Shown: positions 28,071 through 37,023, counted from the stretch's first letter. The stretch is 64,000 nucleotides of DNA from Roseovarius sp. A-2 (GCF_002072155.1 NZ_BDIY01000006.1:62001-126000), one strand, 5' to 3'. Notes: a model not told the origin generated them from the sequence alone. Numbers and translations are program-made.

Positions 28071-29021
28071 ATGGACTACAAGGATTACTACAAGGTTCTG
28101 GGTGTCGAGCGGACGGCGAGCCAAGACGAGATCAAGCGCGCCTATCGCAAACTGGTGCGCAAGTATCACCCGGATGTGAATGCCGGGGCCGATGCAGAAC
28201 AGAGCTTCAAGGATGTGGGCGAAGCCTATGAAGTTCTGCAAGACCCGGAAAAGCGCGCCGCCTATGATCAACTCGGCGCCAACTGGAAAGAGGGGCAGGC
28301 GTTTCGCCCGCCCCCCGACTGGGATGAAGGTTTCGAGTTTTCCGGCGGTGGTTATACCGAGGCCGACCCCAGTGACTTCGGGTCGTTCTTTGACGAGCTT
28401 TTTGCGCGTCAGGGCCGGGCGTCACCCAATATGCGCTCGGAGCGTCAGTTCAGGGCACCGGGGCAGGATCATCACGCCAAGATCGTGATCGACCTGAAAG
28501 AGGCCTATGAGGGCGGATCGCGCGACTTTACGCTGCGCGCCCCGGAACTTGATGCAAGCGGCCATGTGGTGCTGCAGGAACGCTCGATCCGGGTCGCCAT
28601 CCCGAAAGGTGTCGCCGAAGGGCAGCATATTCGCCTTGCGGGCAAGGGCGCGCCGGGGTTTGGCGGTGGCAAGCCGGGGGATCTGTTTCTTGAGGTCGCC
28701 ATCAAGGAAGACCCGGCGTACCGCGTCGAGGGCAGGGACGTCTACATGGATCTGCCGATCACCCCGTGGGAGGCCGCGCTTGGTGGCCGTATCAGCGTGC
28801 CAACCCCAAGCGGCGGGGTAGAGTTGACGGTGCCGAAACACGCGCAGGCCGGCAAAAAGCTTCGCCTGAAGGGGCGCGGTATTCCGGGCAAACGCCCCGG
28901 TGATCTCTATGCGGTGCTCAAGATCGTCATCCCGCCAATTGAAAGCGAGAAAGCCCGCGCGCTTTACGAACAGATGGCCCGCGAGATAGATTTCGATCCG
29001 CGCGCGAGATTGGGAGGATAA
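28071..29021 (+). CDS. cbpA: CbpA-like DnaJ (J-domain) co-chaperone
   Basis: A 316-aa class B J-protein. The J-domain is at residues 1-70 with the HPD motif in KYHPDVNAG. A Gly/Phe-rich linker follows (GFEFSGGGYTEADPSD), then two C-terminal substrate-binding domains (about 115-310) without a zinc finger. It stimulates DnaK; CbpA also binds curved DNA in E. coli. The next gene, 3 nt downstream, encodes a CbpM-like modulator, supporting CbpA over DnaJ proper. First gene of the plus-strand stress cluster. Confidence 0.92.
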   Translation: MDYKDYYKVLGVERTASQDEIKRAYRKLVRKYHPDVNAGADAEQSFKDVGEAYEVLQDPEKRAAYDQLGANWKEGQAFRPPPDWDEGFEFSGGGYTEADPSDFGSFFDELFARQGRASPNMRSERQFRAPGQDHHAKIVIDLKEAYEGGSRDFTLRAPELDASGHVVLQERSIRVAIPKGVAEGQHIRLAGKGAPGFGGGKPGDLFLEVAIKEDPAYRVEGRDVYMDLPITPWEAALGGRISVPTPSGGVELTVPKHAQAGKKLRLKGRGIPGKRPGDLYAVLKIVIPPIESEKARALYEQMAREIDFDPRARLGG

Positions 29022-29024
29022 AAG

Positions 29025-29369
29025 ATGCCTGAATCAAATGCATTGGTGCCCGCAAGCGAAGTGGTGGAACGCCTGACCCTCATTGACCTGTGCCGTATTT
29101 GCGGATCATCCGCAGAATGGGTCATCGACCTGGTGGAGGAGGGCATTCTGGAGCCCGAGGGCGAAACCCGCACCCGGTGGCGATTTGAAAGCACCAGCAT
29201 AACAATCGTGCGCAAGGTGCAACGTCTTCAGGCGGATTTGCGGCTTAACATGCCTGGGGTCGCGCTGGTGCTGTCGCTGGTCGATGAGAACGCGCGGCTG
29301 AAACGGCATTTGCAGCTTTTGGAACACGATTCTCGCTATCCGATCCGAATGCCGGGGCCCGACGAATAA
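29025..29369 (+). CDS. cbpM: CbpM-like modulator of CbpA
   Basis: A 114-aa MerR-like small protein (LTLIDLCRICGSSAEWVIDL, then a C-terminal helix RLKRHLQLLE). CbpM binds the J-domain of CbpA and inhibits it. The size, sequence pattern and direct neighbour relation fit. It has RBS GGGAGG (29012-29017) just before the cbpA stop. Confidence 0.85.
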   Translation: MPESNALVPASEVVERLTLIDLCRICGSSAEWVIDLVEEGILEPEGETRTRWRFESTSITIVRKVQRLQADLRLNMPGVALVLSLVDENARLKRHLQLLEHDSRYPIRMPGPDE

Positions 29370-29390
29370 TCCGGGGTGCATGTTTGCAGT

Positions 29391-29404
29391 TTGATGTGAG
29401 TCAA
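29391..29404 (+). promoter_or_regulatory. FNR/FixK/Dnr-type box upstream of the stress-like membrane protein gene
   Basis: TTGATGTGAGTCAA (TTGAT-N4-GTCAA). Its centre is about 61 nt before the start codon of the next gene. A TATCAT hexamer at 29432-29437 could be the -10, giving a spacing close to the class II activator arrangement. The same motif occurs at 37024 and 42000. Confidence 0.72.
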
Positions 29405-29458
29405 TCCGCAATTGGACTGGCGGTCTTAAGGTATCATGGAAAATCTGCGAGGTAGACC

Positions 29459-30034
29459 ATGACCACTGACCCGAAGCCGCATCATTCGACCTATATCAAC
29501 CTCCCCGAGGCCGTCGGCGTATTTGACAGCTTTGAGACCCTGCAAGCCGCGATCTACGATCTGCGGATGTCGGGGTTCAGCCGCTATGACATCAGCCTGT
29601 TGGGCAGCAAGGAGGCGATGACGGAAAAGCTTGGCTCTGCCTATTGGCAGGCCGCGGATCTTGAAGATAACCCCGATGCCCCCCGCGCCGCATTTGTTTC
29701 AGAAGAAGCAATGGGCGAACTTGTAGGGGCGATTGCAGGCGGGTTCTTTTTCCTGGGATCTTATATTGCCATGGCGGCCATGCTGACACCGCTCAGCACT
29801 TTGGCCGCTTCGATTGCCGCTATCGCGATTGGTGGCGGGCCTGCCGGGGTCATCGGCGCCTTGCTGGCTCGTCGTGTGGATAAGCACCACAAGGATTACT
29901 ACGCCGATCAAATCCGCCAGGGCGGTATCCTGCTCTGGGTTCGCACTGGCGACAAAGAGAAGGAAGACCTCGCGGTCAAGATCCTGAAGGGGCATTCTGG
30001 GCGTGACGTGCATGTGCATGACTGGAGCGAATAA
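29459..30034 (+). CDS. Stress-type membrane protein, function unknown
   Basis: A 191-aa protein. The N-terminal part (EAVGVFDSFETLQAAIYDLR, then MSGFSRYDISLLGS) looks like the small alpha/beta domain found in general-stress (YflT/GsP17M-like) proteins. A long hydrophobic glycine/alanine-rich region (about 82-142) could form two membrane passes. The C-terminus again is soluble with HHKDYYADQIRQGGILLWVR. It has its own FNR-type box upstream and sits between chaperones and a ferritin-like protein. I cannot name it; a membrane stress sensor or protector is a guess. Confidence 0.6.
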   Translation: MTTDPKPHHSTYINLPEAVGVFDSFETLQAAIYDLRMSGFSRYDISLLGSKEAMTEKLGSAYWQAADLEDNPDAPRAAFVSEEAMGELVGAIAGGFFFLGSYIAMAAMLTPLSTLAASIAAIAIGGGPAGVIGALLARRVDKHHKDYYADQIRQGGILLWVRTGDKEKEDLAVKILKGHSGRDVHVHDWSE

Positions 30035-30089
30035 AATCGACTGACGCCCTGCCCGAAAATACAAACTCAAAAATATGAATGGAAAACTG

Positions 30090-30572
30090 ATGGCACAGAC
30101 AACCAAGACGCTCGAAAATCTTCAGCAAGCGGTTTCAATGGAACTGGCAGCGGTAAGCCAATATATGCTGCATATCCTGACAGCCGAGAGCTGGGGGCTG
30201 GACAAGCTTGCCGTGAAAATGCGGTCTGAAATGTTGGAAGAGCTTGGCCATGCCGAAGCATATTCGCGCCGGATGGTGTTTCTGGGCGGCAGCCCGGAAT
30301 TGAAGTCGGCCAAGGTGCCAACTGCCGCGAAATCTTTGAAAGCGATGTTCGAGGCCGACTTGGCTGACGAGAAGAGTTCGCTCGACTTCTACACGACTGC
30401 GGCGAGCGAAGCCGACCAAGCCCGTGACATCGGAACCCGCGATTTGTTTGAACAGACGGCTTTGGACGAAGAAGGACATATGACTTGGCTTAAACTGCAA
30501 CTCACGCTTCTGGACCGGATGGGAGAGCCCGCATTTATCGCCATGCAGGTTAAAGAGACCGAAGCTGATTAA
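30090..30572 (+). CDS. Bacterioferritin-like ferritin
   Basis: A 160-aa four-helix ferritin-like protein. Ferroxidase ligands can be placed: Glu in AVSMELAAVSQY, Glu and His in EELGHAEAYS, and Glu/His in LDEEGHMTWL. These fit bacterioferritin. In E. coli Bfr the haem-ligand Met follows the second Glu (EMKH); here that place is Leu (ELGH), so classical haem binding is doubtful. It could store iron and limit Fenton chemistry. An in-frame ATG at 30075 is possible; 30090 has GGAAAA in front. Confidence 0.78.
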   Translation: MAQTTKTLENLQQAVSMELAAVSQYMLHILTAESWGLDKLAVKMRSEMLEELGHAEAYSRRMVFLGGSPELKSAKVPTAAKSLKAMFEADLADEKSSLDFYTTAASEADQARDIGTRDLFEQTALDEEGHMTWLKLQLTLLDRMGEPAFIAMQVKETEAD

Positions 30573-30639
30573 TATGGTGGCAACACGCGTGCTGCGCATC
30601 TGAATAAGCGCAGCACGACCTCACCACGAGGGATTTTTC

Positions 30640-31206
30640 ATGACACCAACGCCGGACGTATTCTTTGATATTGACCCACCAACAATCCTGACGAAGTTGC
30701 GTAAGGGGATGTTCGGGGCCGGGGTCGTGATGATCGTGTTGGGGGTTGCGGCGTTGATCATGCCGTTTTTCGGTTCTCTGGTCATAGAGGTTCTGATTGG
30801 CTGGCTTCTTGCCGTTAGCGGCTTGGTGACAGTCGTTGGCGCATTTTCTCTGCGCAAGACGGGACTGTTCGTTTGGGAATTGGCCGCAGGTCTGATTACC
30901 TGTGTTATTGGCGTGTTAATGCTCGCTTACCCGCTACAGGGGCTTGTTGCGTTGACCCTCATCATTGCTGTGGTTCTCGTGATGACTGGGATTGCGCAGC
31001 TTGCCTTTGCCTTTTGGGCTCGCCCGGCGCCGGGATGGGGCTGGGGCGCATTGTCGGCAATTGTAAGCGGGGCTTTGGGGGGCTTTATCCTTTTTGCCCT
31101 GCCAGACGCGTCGGCGATAATTTTGGGTCTATTTGTTGGGGTTGATTTTGTCAGCACCGGCACCGCTTTGGTGTTGATCGCGCGATCTCTTCGTCCGGGC
31201 ATCTAG
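30640..31206 (+). CDS. HdeD/DUF308-family membrane protein
   Basis: A 188-aa protein with six hydrophobic segments arranged as three repeats (VVMIVLGVAALIMPFFGSL, LITCVIGVLMLAYPL, IVSGALGGFILFALPDAS). This is the HdeD/DUF308 pattern, linked in E. coli to acid resistance. The role here is unknown, but it fits a stress cluster. The 206 nt that follow, up to ackA, hold no supported gene. Confidence 0.8.
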   Translation: MTPTPDVFFDIDPPTILTKLRKGMFGAGVVMIVLGVAALIMPFFGSLVIEVLIGWLLAVSGLVTVVGAFSLRKTGLFVWELAAGLITCVIGVLMLAYPLQGLVALTLIIAVVLVMTGIAQLAFAFWARPAPGWGWGALSAIVSGALGGFILFALPDASAIILGLFVGVDFVSTGTALVLIARSLRPGI

Positions 31207-31412
31207 GCACCCTGTGACGGGTAGATTTTTGCGAAAGGTTTGCGAAAACCGGCCAAGACTTGCACGCATATTATCCGGAGTTCACGGATTATCGTGATGC
31301 CGTGGTCTTTGAGCGGACAAAGCAAATGCTGCACGCGGCAACATAGTAAAACCCTCCAATAGCTGCCCGCAACGGGGCGCCCGTCCACTCATCTCCAGTC
31401 TGATTGAACCGG

Positions 31413-32603
31413 CTATCCGACCCGGGACAGCAAATCCCGACAGGCGTCGGCAACAACGGTTTCCTCGTTTGTCGGCAGGGCGAGGACCGCGACCTGTGAA
31501 TGGGCTGCGCTGATGCGAGTGACGTTCTTGTTGTTTGCCGCGTCGTCGAGCGTGACACCCAACCAGCCGAGATGATCGCAGATTGCTTTTCGGATCGGCG
31601 CGGAGTTCTCACCGATACCGGCGGTGAAGACCAGGGCATCCAGCCCTCCGATAGCGGGCAACAGCCCGGCGAGGCTACTGGCGGCCCGGTAACAGAACAG
31701 CGCGATGGCCTCTTGGGCGTGCGGGTTGTCGCTGTCCTGCAAGACCTGCATGTCGTTGGTCATGCCCGACACCCCCAGAAGACCGGAGTGCTTGTAGAGC
31801 AGGGTTTCGATGTCGGGCGCGGCCATGCCCTTGGCCTGCATCAGGTAGAGCACGACACCGGGGTCAAGCGCCCCGCAGCGGCGCCCCATCATCAACCCGT
31901 CGAGGGCGGTGAACCCCATCGTGGTTGCCACGCTTTTGCGATCCTTCATCGCGCACATGCTCGACCCGTTGCCAAGATGCGCCACGATCACCCGGCCCGA
32001 GGCGCGGTCGCCAAGGTGGTTCGGCAGGATGCTGGCGATATAGTCATAGGAAAGCCCGTGAAACCCATAGCGGATCACCCCCTCGTCCGTCAGATCACGG
32101 GGTAGGGCGAACAGCTGGGCCAGATGGTTCTGGCTGCGGTGAAAGCCGGTGTCGAAACAGGCGACCTGGGGAATGTCGGGTCGCCATTTTGCGACGGCGC
32201 GGATTGCCGCGATGTTATGGGGTTGATGCAGCGGGGCCAGCGGAACAAGCGTTTCCAAGTATTGCAGAACCGAAGGTGAAACCAATGTCGGTTCGCGATA
32301 GTTCTGGCCGCCATGCACAACCCGGTGCCCGACCGCCAAAAGCGGCAGCCCCCCGAAATGGTTTTCCAGCCAAGGCAGCAAGAGCGCAATCACTGCCTCG
32401 TGGTCAGAGGCCACGTCAAGCGCGGTCATAGCGCCCGCGTCAAGAGCATTGCCATCGGTATCGCGCGCCGAAAAAACCGGCGTTCCGCCGATCCCCGCAA
32501 TAGTGCCTTTGGTCAGCGGCGTTGTAGACGGGTTATCGCTGTCAAATACCGCAAACTTAATGCTGGACGACCCGGCATTCAGCGTCAGAAATACCCCCGT
32601 CAC
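31413..32603 (-). CDS. ackA: Acetate kinase
   Basis: AckA (396 aa) makes ATP and acetate from acetyl phosphate. ASKHA-fold motifs: LTLNAGSSSIKFAVF at the N-terminus, VIVAHLGNGSSMCAMK and MGFTALDGLMMGRRCG in the middle, TAGIGENSAPIRK near the end. It starts with GTG 32603, overlapping the pta stop, and is the last gene of the phaC operon. With the neighbouring phosphotransacetylase it gives substrate-level phosphorylation. Confidence 0.95.
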   Translation of the reverse strand: MTGVFLTLNAGSSSIKFAVFDSDNPSTTPLTKGTIAGIGGTPVFSARDTDGNALDAGAMTALDVASDHEAVIALLLPWLENHFGGLPLLAVGHRVVHGGQNYREPTLVSPSVLQYLETLVPLAPLHQPHNIAAIRAVAKWRPDIPQVACFDTGFHRSQNHLAQLFALPRDLTDEGVIRYGFHGLSYDYIASILPNHLGDRASGRVIVAHLGNGSSMCAMKDRKSVATTMGFTALDGLMMGRRCGALDPGVVLYLMQAKGMAAPDIETLLYKHSGLLGVSGMTNDMQVLQDSDNPHAQEAIALFCYRAASSLAGLLPAIGGLDALVFTAGIGENSAPIRKAICDHLGWLGVTLDDAANNKNVTRISAAHSQVAVLALPTNEETVVADACRDLLSRVG

Positions 32604-33997
32604 GACAGGCCCCCGGCCGCGCGGTGATGCACGAACAGCTGCGCCATCGCGGCCGAGGCGAGGCGCGACATGACGCCATCCGCCCGGCTGGTCAGCACGA
32701 TCGGGATGCGGGCGCCAAGAACAAGGCCCGCCGCATCTGCCCCGGCCAGATAGATGAGTTGCTTGGCTACCATGTTTCCGGCCTCAAGATCGGGAACGAT
32801 CAGGATATCTGCCTGACCGGCGACCGGCGACTGAATGCCCTTGGCGTCAGCGGCGGATGTGGACACGGCGTTGTCAAAGGCCAGCGGCCCGTCAATCACT
32901 CCGCCGGTGATCTGACCACGCTCCGCCATCTTGCACAGGCCCGCCGCATCGAGTGTCGAGGGGATGCTTGGCGTCACGGTTTCGACCGCCGACAGCACCG
33001 CGACCTTTGGCACGTCGATGCCAAGGGCGAGGGCCAGATCAATGGCGTTCTGCACGATGTCGGCTTTGGTTTGCAGGTCGGGAAAGATGTTGATCGCGGC
33101 ATCGCTGATCAACAGCGGTTTGGGATAGCTTGGAACATCGAGCACGAAAACATGGCTCATCCGCCGTTCGGTACGCAGGCCGGTGTCCTTGTTGACGACG
33201 GGTTCCAGCAATTCGTCGGTGTGAAGCTTGCCTTTCATCAACATATGAACCTTGCCCGCGCGCGCCAAGGCAACGGCGGTTTCCGCAGCGGCATGACTGT
33301 GGGGCGCATCGACAATTTCAACACCGCTCAGTTCGCGCCCGATCTCGGCGGCGGTGGTTTCAATCTTCGCCTTGGGGCCGACCAGAACGGGCACGATCAT
33401 GCCTTTCGCGCCCGCCTCTAGCGCGCCTTCAAGCGAGAGCGCATCACAGGGGTGGACCACAGCCGTGGAGACCGGCGCAAGCGAGGATGTTGCCGCGATC
33501 AGATCATTGAAGCGAGCGCCGCGTTCATGAAGATGCACCTCGGGCAGGGCAACACGAGGTCGGCGCACCTTTTCTGTCGGCGCGATTACCTCTGCCTGGC
33601 CTTCGATCACGGTCTCGCCGTTCTGATTGGTACAGACACAATCGAGAGTGACATGATGGTGCTCGGCGCTCTTTTGCGCGACACTCACCCGAATGGTCAC
33701 CGTATCGCCAAGGCCAACGGGGCGTCGAAAGCTGAAATTCTGATTCAGATAGATCGTTCCCGGCCCCGGAAGCTCGGTCCCGAGAACGGCGGAAATCAGC
33801 GCGCCGCCCCACATGCCATGAGCGATGACTTTGTGAAACATATCCGAACTGGCGTATTCGGCATCGACATGGGCCGGGTTCACATCGCCCGACATGACCG
33901 CGAACAATTCGATGTCCTCTGGTTTCAGCGTGCGGGTAAGCTCTGCGCAGTCGCCGATTTGGATTTCGTCGAAGGTCTTGTTTTCAATGAATTGCAT
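32600..33997 (-). CDS. MaoC-like hydratase / phosphate acyltransferase fusion
   Basis: A 465-aa two-domain protein. Residues ~1-140 are a MaoC-type (R)-enoyl-CoA hydratase (SGDVNPAHVDAEYASSDMFH, HGMWGGALISAVLG). Residues ~160-460 are a phosphate acetyl/butyryltransferase (AAETAVALARAGKVHMLMKG, GGVIDGPLAFDNAVS, PDLEAGNMVAKQLIYL). The second half exchanges CoA for phosphate on an acyl group and feeds AckA. The first half could hydrate crotonyl-CoA to (R)-3-hydroxybutyryl-CoA, the PhaC substrate. Such fusions are known as bifunctional enoyl-CoA hydratase/phosphate acetyltransferase. Confidence 0.9.
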   Translation of the reverse strand: MQFIENKTFDEIQIGDCAELTRTLKPEDIELFAVMSGDVNPAHVDAEYASSDMFHKVIAHGMWGGALISAVLGTELPGPGTIYLNQNFSFRRPVGLGDTVTIRVSVAQKSAEHHHVTLDCVCTNQNGETVIEGQAEVIAPTEKVRRPRVALPEVHLHERGARFNDLIAATSSLAPVSTAVVHPCDALSLEGALEAGAKGMIVPVLVGPKAKIETTAAEIGRELSGVEIVDAPHSHAAAETAVALARAGKVHMLMKGKLHTDELLEPVVNKDTGLRTERRMSHVFVLDVPSYPKPLLISDAAINIFPDLQTKADIVQNAIDLALALGIDVPKVAVLSAVETVTPSIPSTLDAAGLCKMAERGQITGGVIDGPLAFDNAVSTSAADAKGIQSPVAGQADILIVPDLEAGNMVAKQLIYLAGADAAGLVLGARIPIVLTSRADGVMSRLASAAMAQLFVHHRAAGGLS

Positions 33998-34023
33998 GGC
34001 AGGAGCCTTTTCGCGAAACCGGT

Positions 34024-34296
34024 TTATGTGGCGGAGGGTGATTGACCGCCCTCGGCCCGGTGCTCCTCGATCTCTTCGGCAATATCCTCGATCTCACGAA
34101 ACGCATCGCCACCGGATGGTTTGCCTTCGACATGGGCTTCGGCCTTGCCGTTGATCTTGAGATCGGCCTCGCCCCAGGGGTGGGTGTCGATCTCCAACTC
34201 ATCGCCATCGACCGTTGCGGTAAACCGCTGTTCGGTGGCGCCTTTGCCGGTGGGATAGCTGAGGTCGGGATTCCAGTGGATAGGTTTCTTGGACAT
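34024..34296 (-). CDS. Small acidic protein of the phaC operon, unknown
   Basis: A 90-aa soluble, acidic protein (MSKKPIHWNPDLSYPTGKG at the start; Glu-rich EIEDIAEEIEEHRAE at the end). No family recognised. ATG 34296 is preceded by an AAGGAA ribosome site on the minus strand. It lies 43 nt after fabI and 26 nt before the MaoC/Pta fusion gene, so it is part of the operon. It is not an obvious phasin. Confidence 0.7.
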   Translation of the reverse strand: MSKKPIHWNPDLSYPTGKGATEQRFTATVDGDELEIDTHPWGEADLKINGKAEAHVEGKPSGGDAFREIEDIAEEIEEHRAEGGQSPSAT

Positions 34297-34339
34297 ATTG
34301 CGTTCCTTTCGCAGTGGTGTGTGAATTGGGCGTGCGTCG

Positions 34340-35110
34340 TCAGGCGCGCACGTGATACCCGCCGTCGACATAGGCGATATTGCCGGTCACCTTGCACGAC
34401 AGGTCGCTGACCAGCCCAACAGCCATGTGGCCCACATCATCGATACTGACGAGGCTTTGCTCTGGCGCACGTTTTTGCGCCGCGTCGATTAGTTCGTCGA
34501 AATGGGAAATGCCCGACCCGGCGCGCGTTTGCAACGGGCCGGGCGAGATGGCATTGACGCGGATTTGCCTCGGCCCAAGCTCTGCTGCGAGGTAACGCAC
34601 GGTGCCCTCAAGCGCCGATTTGACCGGCCCCATGATGTTGTAATGATCGACCACCTTCTCGGCACCATAATAGCTCATCGTCAGGATGCTGCCGCCGTTT
34701 TTCATCAAGGGCACGGCCAGCCGGGTCATGCGGATCAGCGAATGCACCGAGATATCCATCGCCTGCGCAAAGCCTTCCTTGGAACATTCGCTCACCGGTC
34801 CATGCAGGTCGTCTTTCGGACAATAGGCGATGGAATGCAGCACAAAGTCGAGCTGGCCCCATTGCGATCTGATCGCGTCGAAAACGGCCTCCATCTGCCT
34901 GTCAACCTCGACATCCAGAGGAAGAAACAACGGTGCCTCGAGCTTAGCCACCACCGGGGAAATGTAGGGTTTGGATTCTTCGTTGGCATAGGTCACGGCA
35001 AGCTCTGCGCCAGCGGCACGTAGCGCCATGGCGCAGCCCGCTGCGATGGAATGCTCGTTCGCGATCCCGACGATGAGCCCGCGTTTGCCGCTGAGCAGGG
35101 TTTCCAGCAT
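34340..35110 (-). CDS. fabI: FabI-like enoyl-ACP reductase
   Basis: A 256-aa short-chain dehydrogenase of the FabI group. The cofactor motif GIANEHSIAAGCAMALR, the Ser-Tyr of MSYYGAEKVVDHYN and the catalytic Y-x6-K (YNIMGPVK) are present. It reduces trans-2-enoyl thioesters with NAD(P)H. In this operon, next to phaC and a MaoC/Pta fusion, it is probably a second, condition-specific copy; whether it acts on ACP or CoA thioesters is unknown. ATG 35110 has GGAG upstream; GTG 35116 is also possible. Confidence 0.88.
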   Translation of the reverse strand: MLETLLSGKRGLIVGIANEHSIAAGCAMALRAAGAELAVTYANEESKPYISPVVAKLEAPLFLPLDVEVDRQMEAVFDAIRSQWGQLDFVLHSIAYCPKDDLHGPVSECSKEGFAQAMDISVHSLIRMTRLAVPLMKNGGSILTMSYYGAEKVVDHYNIMGPVKSALEGTVRYLAAELGPRQIRVNAISPGPLQTRAGSGISHFDELIDAAQKRAPEQSLVSIDDVGHMAVGLVSDLSCKVTGNIAYVDGGYHVRA

Positions 35111-35116
35111 CACCAC

Positions 35117-36958
35117 TCACTCCTGGAAAACATATGTGCCGGGCGCGTCGCAGAGCGGCTCATACTCTTTTGATCCCAGCGACGGCGGATCCGTTGGATC
35201 GCCCGACTTGTCAGATAGCCAATCGACAAGCGCAGGCCACCAGGATCCATCGGTCGGTTGCGATTGCGCCATCCAGCGATCCGGGTCGGTATAGGGCGCA
35301 TCCTTGGTCTTGGATTGCATCCGATAGTGGCGATGCGGGTGGCCCGGCTCCGAAACGATCCCGGCATTATGCCCGCCACTGGTCAGAACAAAGGTGACGT
35401 CCGTGTCAGACAGCAGATTGAATTTATAGACCGAATGCCAAGGCGCGACGTGGTCGCGTTCTGTGCCGACCATGAACACCGGCGCGCGGATATCAGTGAT
35501 TGCAATCGGGCGATCACCGACATGATAGCGCCCCTCGGCAAGATCGTTTTTCAGAAACAGCTGTCGCAGATATTGCGAATGCATCCGATAGGGCATCCGC
35601 GTTGCATCGGCGTTCCAGGCCATGAGGTCGTTCATCTCAGAGCGCTCGCCCATCAGATAATCATGGATCACCCGTGACCAGATCAGATCGTTCGAGCGCA
35701 AAAGCTGGAACGCGCCGGCCATCTGGGTCGTGTCCAGATAGCCCTTGTCCCACATGATATCTTCCAGATAGGTGAGCTGGCTTTCGTTGATGAACAATGT
35801 CAATTCGCCCGCTTCGGTGAAATCGACCTGGGCGGCCAGCAGCGTCAGAGTTTGCAGGCGCTTGTCATTGTCGCGTGCCATTGCAGCCGCCGCGATGGAA
35901 AGCAGGGTGCCGCCAAGGCAATATCCCACGGCGTGAATTTTCTGCCCCTCGGTGATGGCACTGACGGCATCGACCGCATCCATGATGCCGAGCGAAAGGT
36001 AATCATCCATCCCCAGATCGCGGTCTTCGGCGTCGGGGTTTTTCCAGGACACCATGAAAACGGTGAACCCCTGCGATGTCAGATAGCGCACAAGCGAGTT
36101 TTGCTCGGACAGATCGAGAATGTAATATTTCATGATCCAGGCCGGGACGATCAGAATGGGTTCGGGGCGGACCTTGTCGGTGGTTGGTGCGTATTGGATA
36201 AGCTCGATCAGGTGGTTGCGATAGACAACCTTGCCCGCCGTTGTCGCCAGGTTGCGCCCGACCTCGAAGGCATCGGCCCCGACCGGTTTCTTGCCTGTAT
36301 TAACGCGCGCGGCATCCTCCAGAAAGTTCTGCCAGCCGCGCAGCAGGTTCATGCCACCTTGCTGATAGGTCTTCGACAGCACCTCGGGGTTGGTCATCGC
36401 AAAATTCGACGGTGAGAATACATCCAGCACCTGGCGGGTCGCAAATTCCACGACATTCTCATGCTGTTCGGTAACGCCCTCCACCCCGGTGGTCGCGTTG
36501 TGCCACCATTGCTGGTTGAGAAGGAACGCCTGCGACATGACATTGAAGGGCCACTTTTGCCAGGCCTCCCCAGTGAACCGCTTGTCTTGGGGCAGCGGTG
36601 TTATGCAGGTCTCGGTCGTATCGCGATTGCAGGCACACATCCCCGCATAATTGGCAAAACGCGATGTTTTCTTGATGGCCTTTTCCACAAGTTGCAATTG
36701 CTTGCCGGGGGCCGACGACAGATGCAGCGCCCAATCCGAATAGGCCGCGGCAAGGGCAATCGGAGACAACCCGCCGGTAAAACGCGCCTGCGCGGCCTTC
36801 AGCCCCTTGTCCAAAGCCTGCTCCATGGTCGTATGCGTGTGCGCCAAAGGCTCCGGGCCCAAGGCGGGGGCCAATGCCAGCTTGCCGCCTTTCGGGGCGA
36901 CTTCGGCGCTTTTCTCAGCGGAGGGCTTCTTGTTGTGAAGTGATGTAACGCGCGCCAT
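35117..36958 (-). CDS. phaC: Class I poly(3-hydroxyalkanoate) synthase
   Basis: PhaC (613 aa) polymerises (R)-3-hydroxybutyryl-CoA. The N-terminal PhaC domain (about 90-260) is followed by an alpha/beta hydrolase domain with the lipase-like box GYCLGGT (nucleophile Cys near residue 343), an Asp in GTERDHVAPW and the His in TSGGHNAGIV (near 530). It opens the minus-strand operon phaC-fabI-small ORF-maoC/pta-ackA. An FNR-type box lies 66 nt upstream with a well-placed TATCAC -10 (37001-36996). No phasin or phaAB genes are nearby. Confidence 0.95.
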   Translation of the reverse strand: MARVTSLHNKKPSAEKSAEVAPKGGKLALAPALGPEPLAHTHTTMEQALDKGLKAAQARFTGGLSPIALAAAYSDWALHLSSAPGKQLQLVEKAIKKTSRFANYAGMCACNRDTTETCITPLPQDKRFTGEAWQKWPFNVMSQAFLLNQQWWHNATTGVEGVTEQHENVVEFATRQVLDVFSPSNFAMTNPEVLSKTYQQGGMNLLRGWQNFLEDAARVNTGKKPVGADAFEVGRNLATTAGKVVYRNHLIELIQYAPTTDKVRPEPILIVPAWIMKYYILDLSEQNSLVRYLTSQGFTVFMVSWKNPDAEDRDLGMDDYLSLGIMDAVDAVSAITEGQKIHAVGYCLGGTLLSIAAAAMARDNDKRLQTLTLLAAQVDFTEAGELTLFINESQLTYLEDIMWDKGYLDTTQMAGAFQLLRSNDLIWSRVIHDYLMGERSEMNDLMAWNADATRMPYRMHSQYLRQLFLKNDLAEGRYHVGDRPIAITDIRAPVFMVGTERDHVAPWHSVYKFNLLSDTDVTFVLTSGGHNAGIVSEPGHPHRHYRMQSKTKDAPYTDPDRWMAQSQPTDGSWWPALVDWLSDKSGDPTDPPSLGSKEYEPLCDAPGTYVFQE

Positions 36959-37023
36959 TGCCCAAACCTTTCTTGTTCAATGAAAACTTGAGTGCGTGAT
37001 ATCTGACTGCGAGCTGTCCGTGA

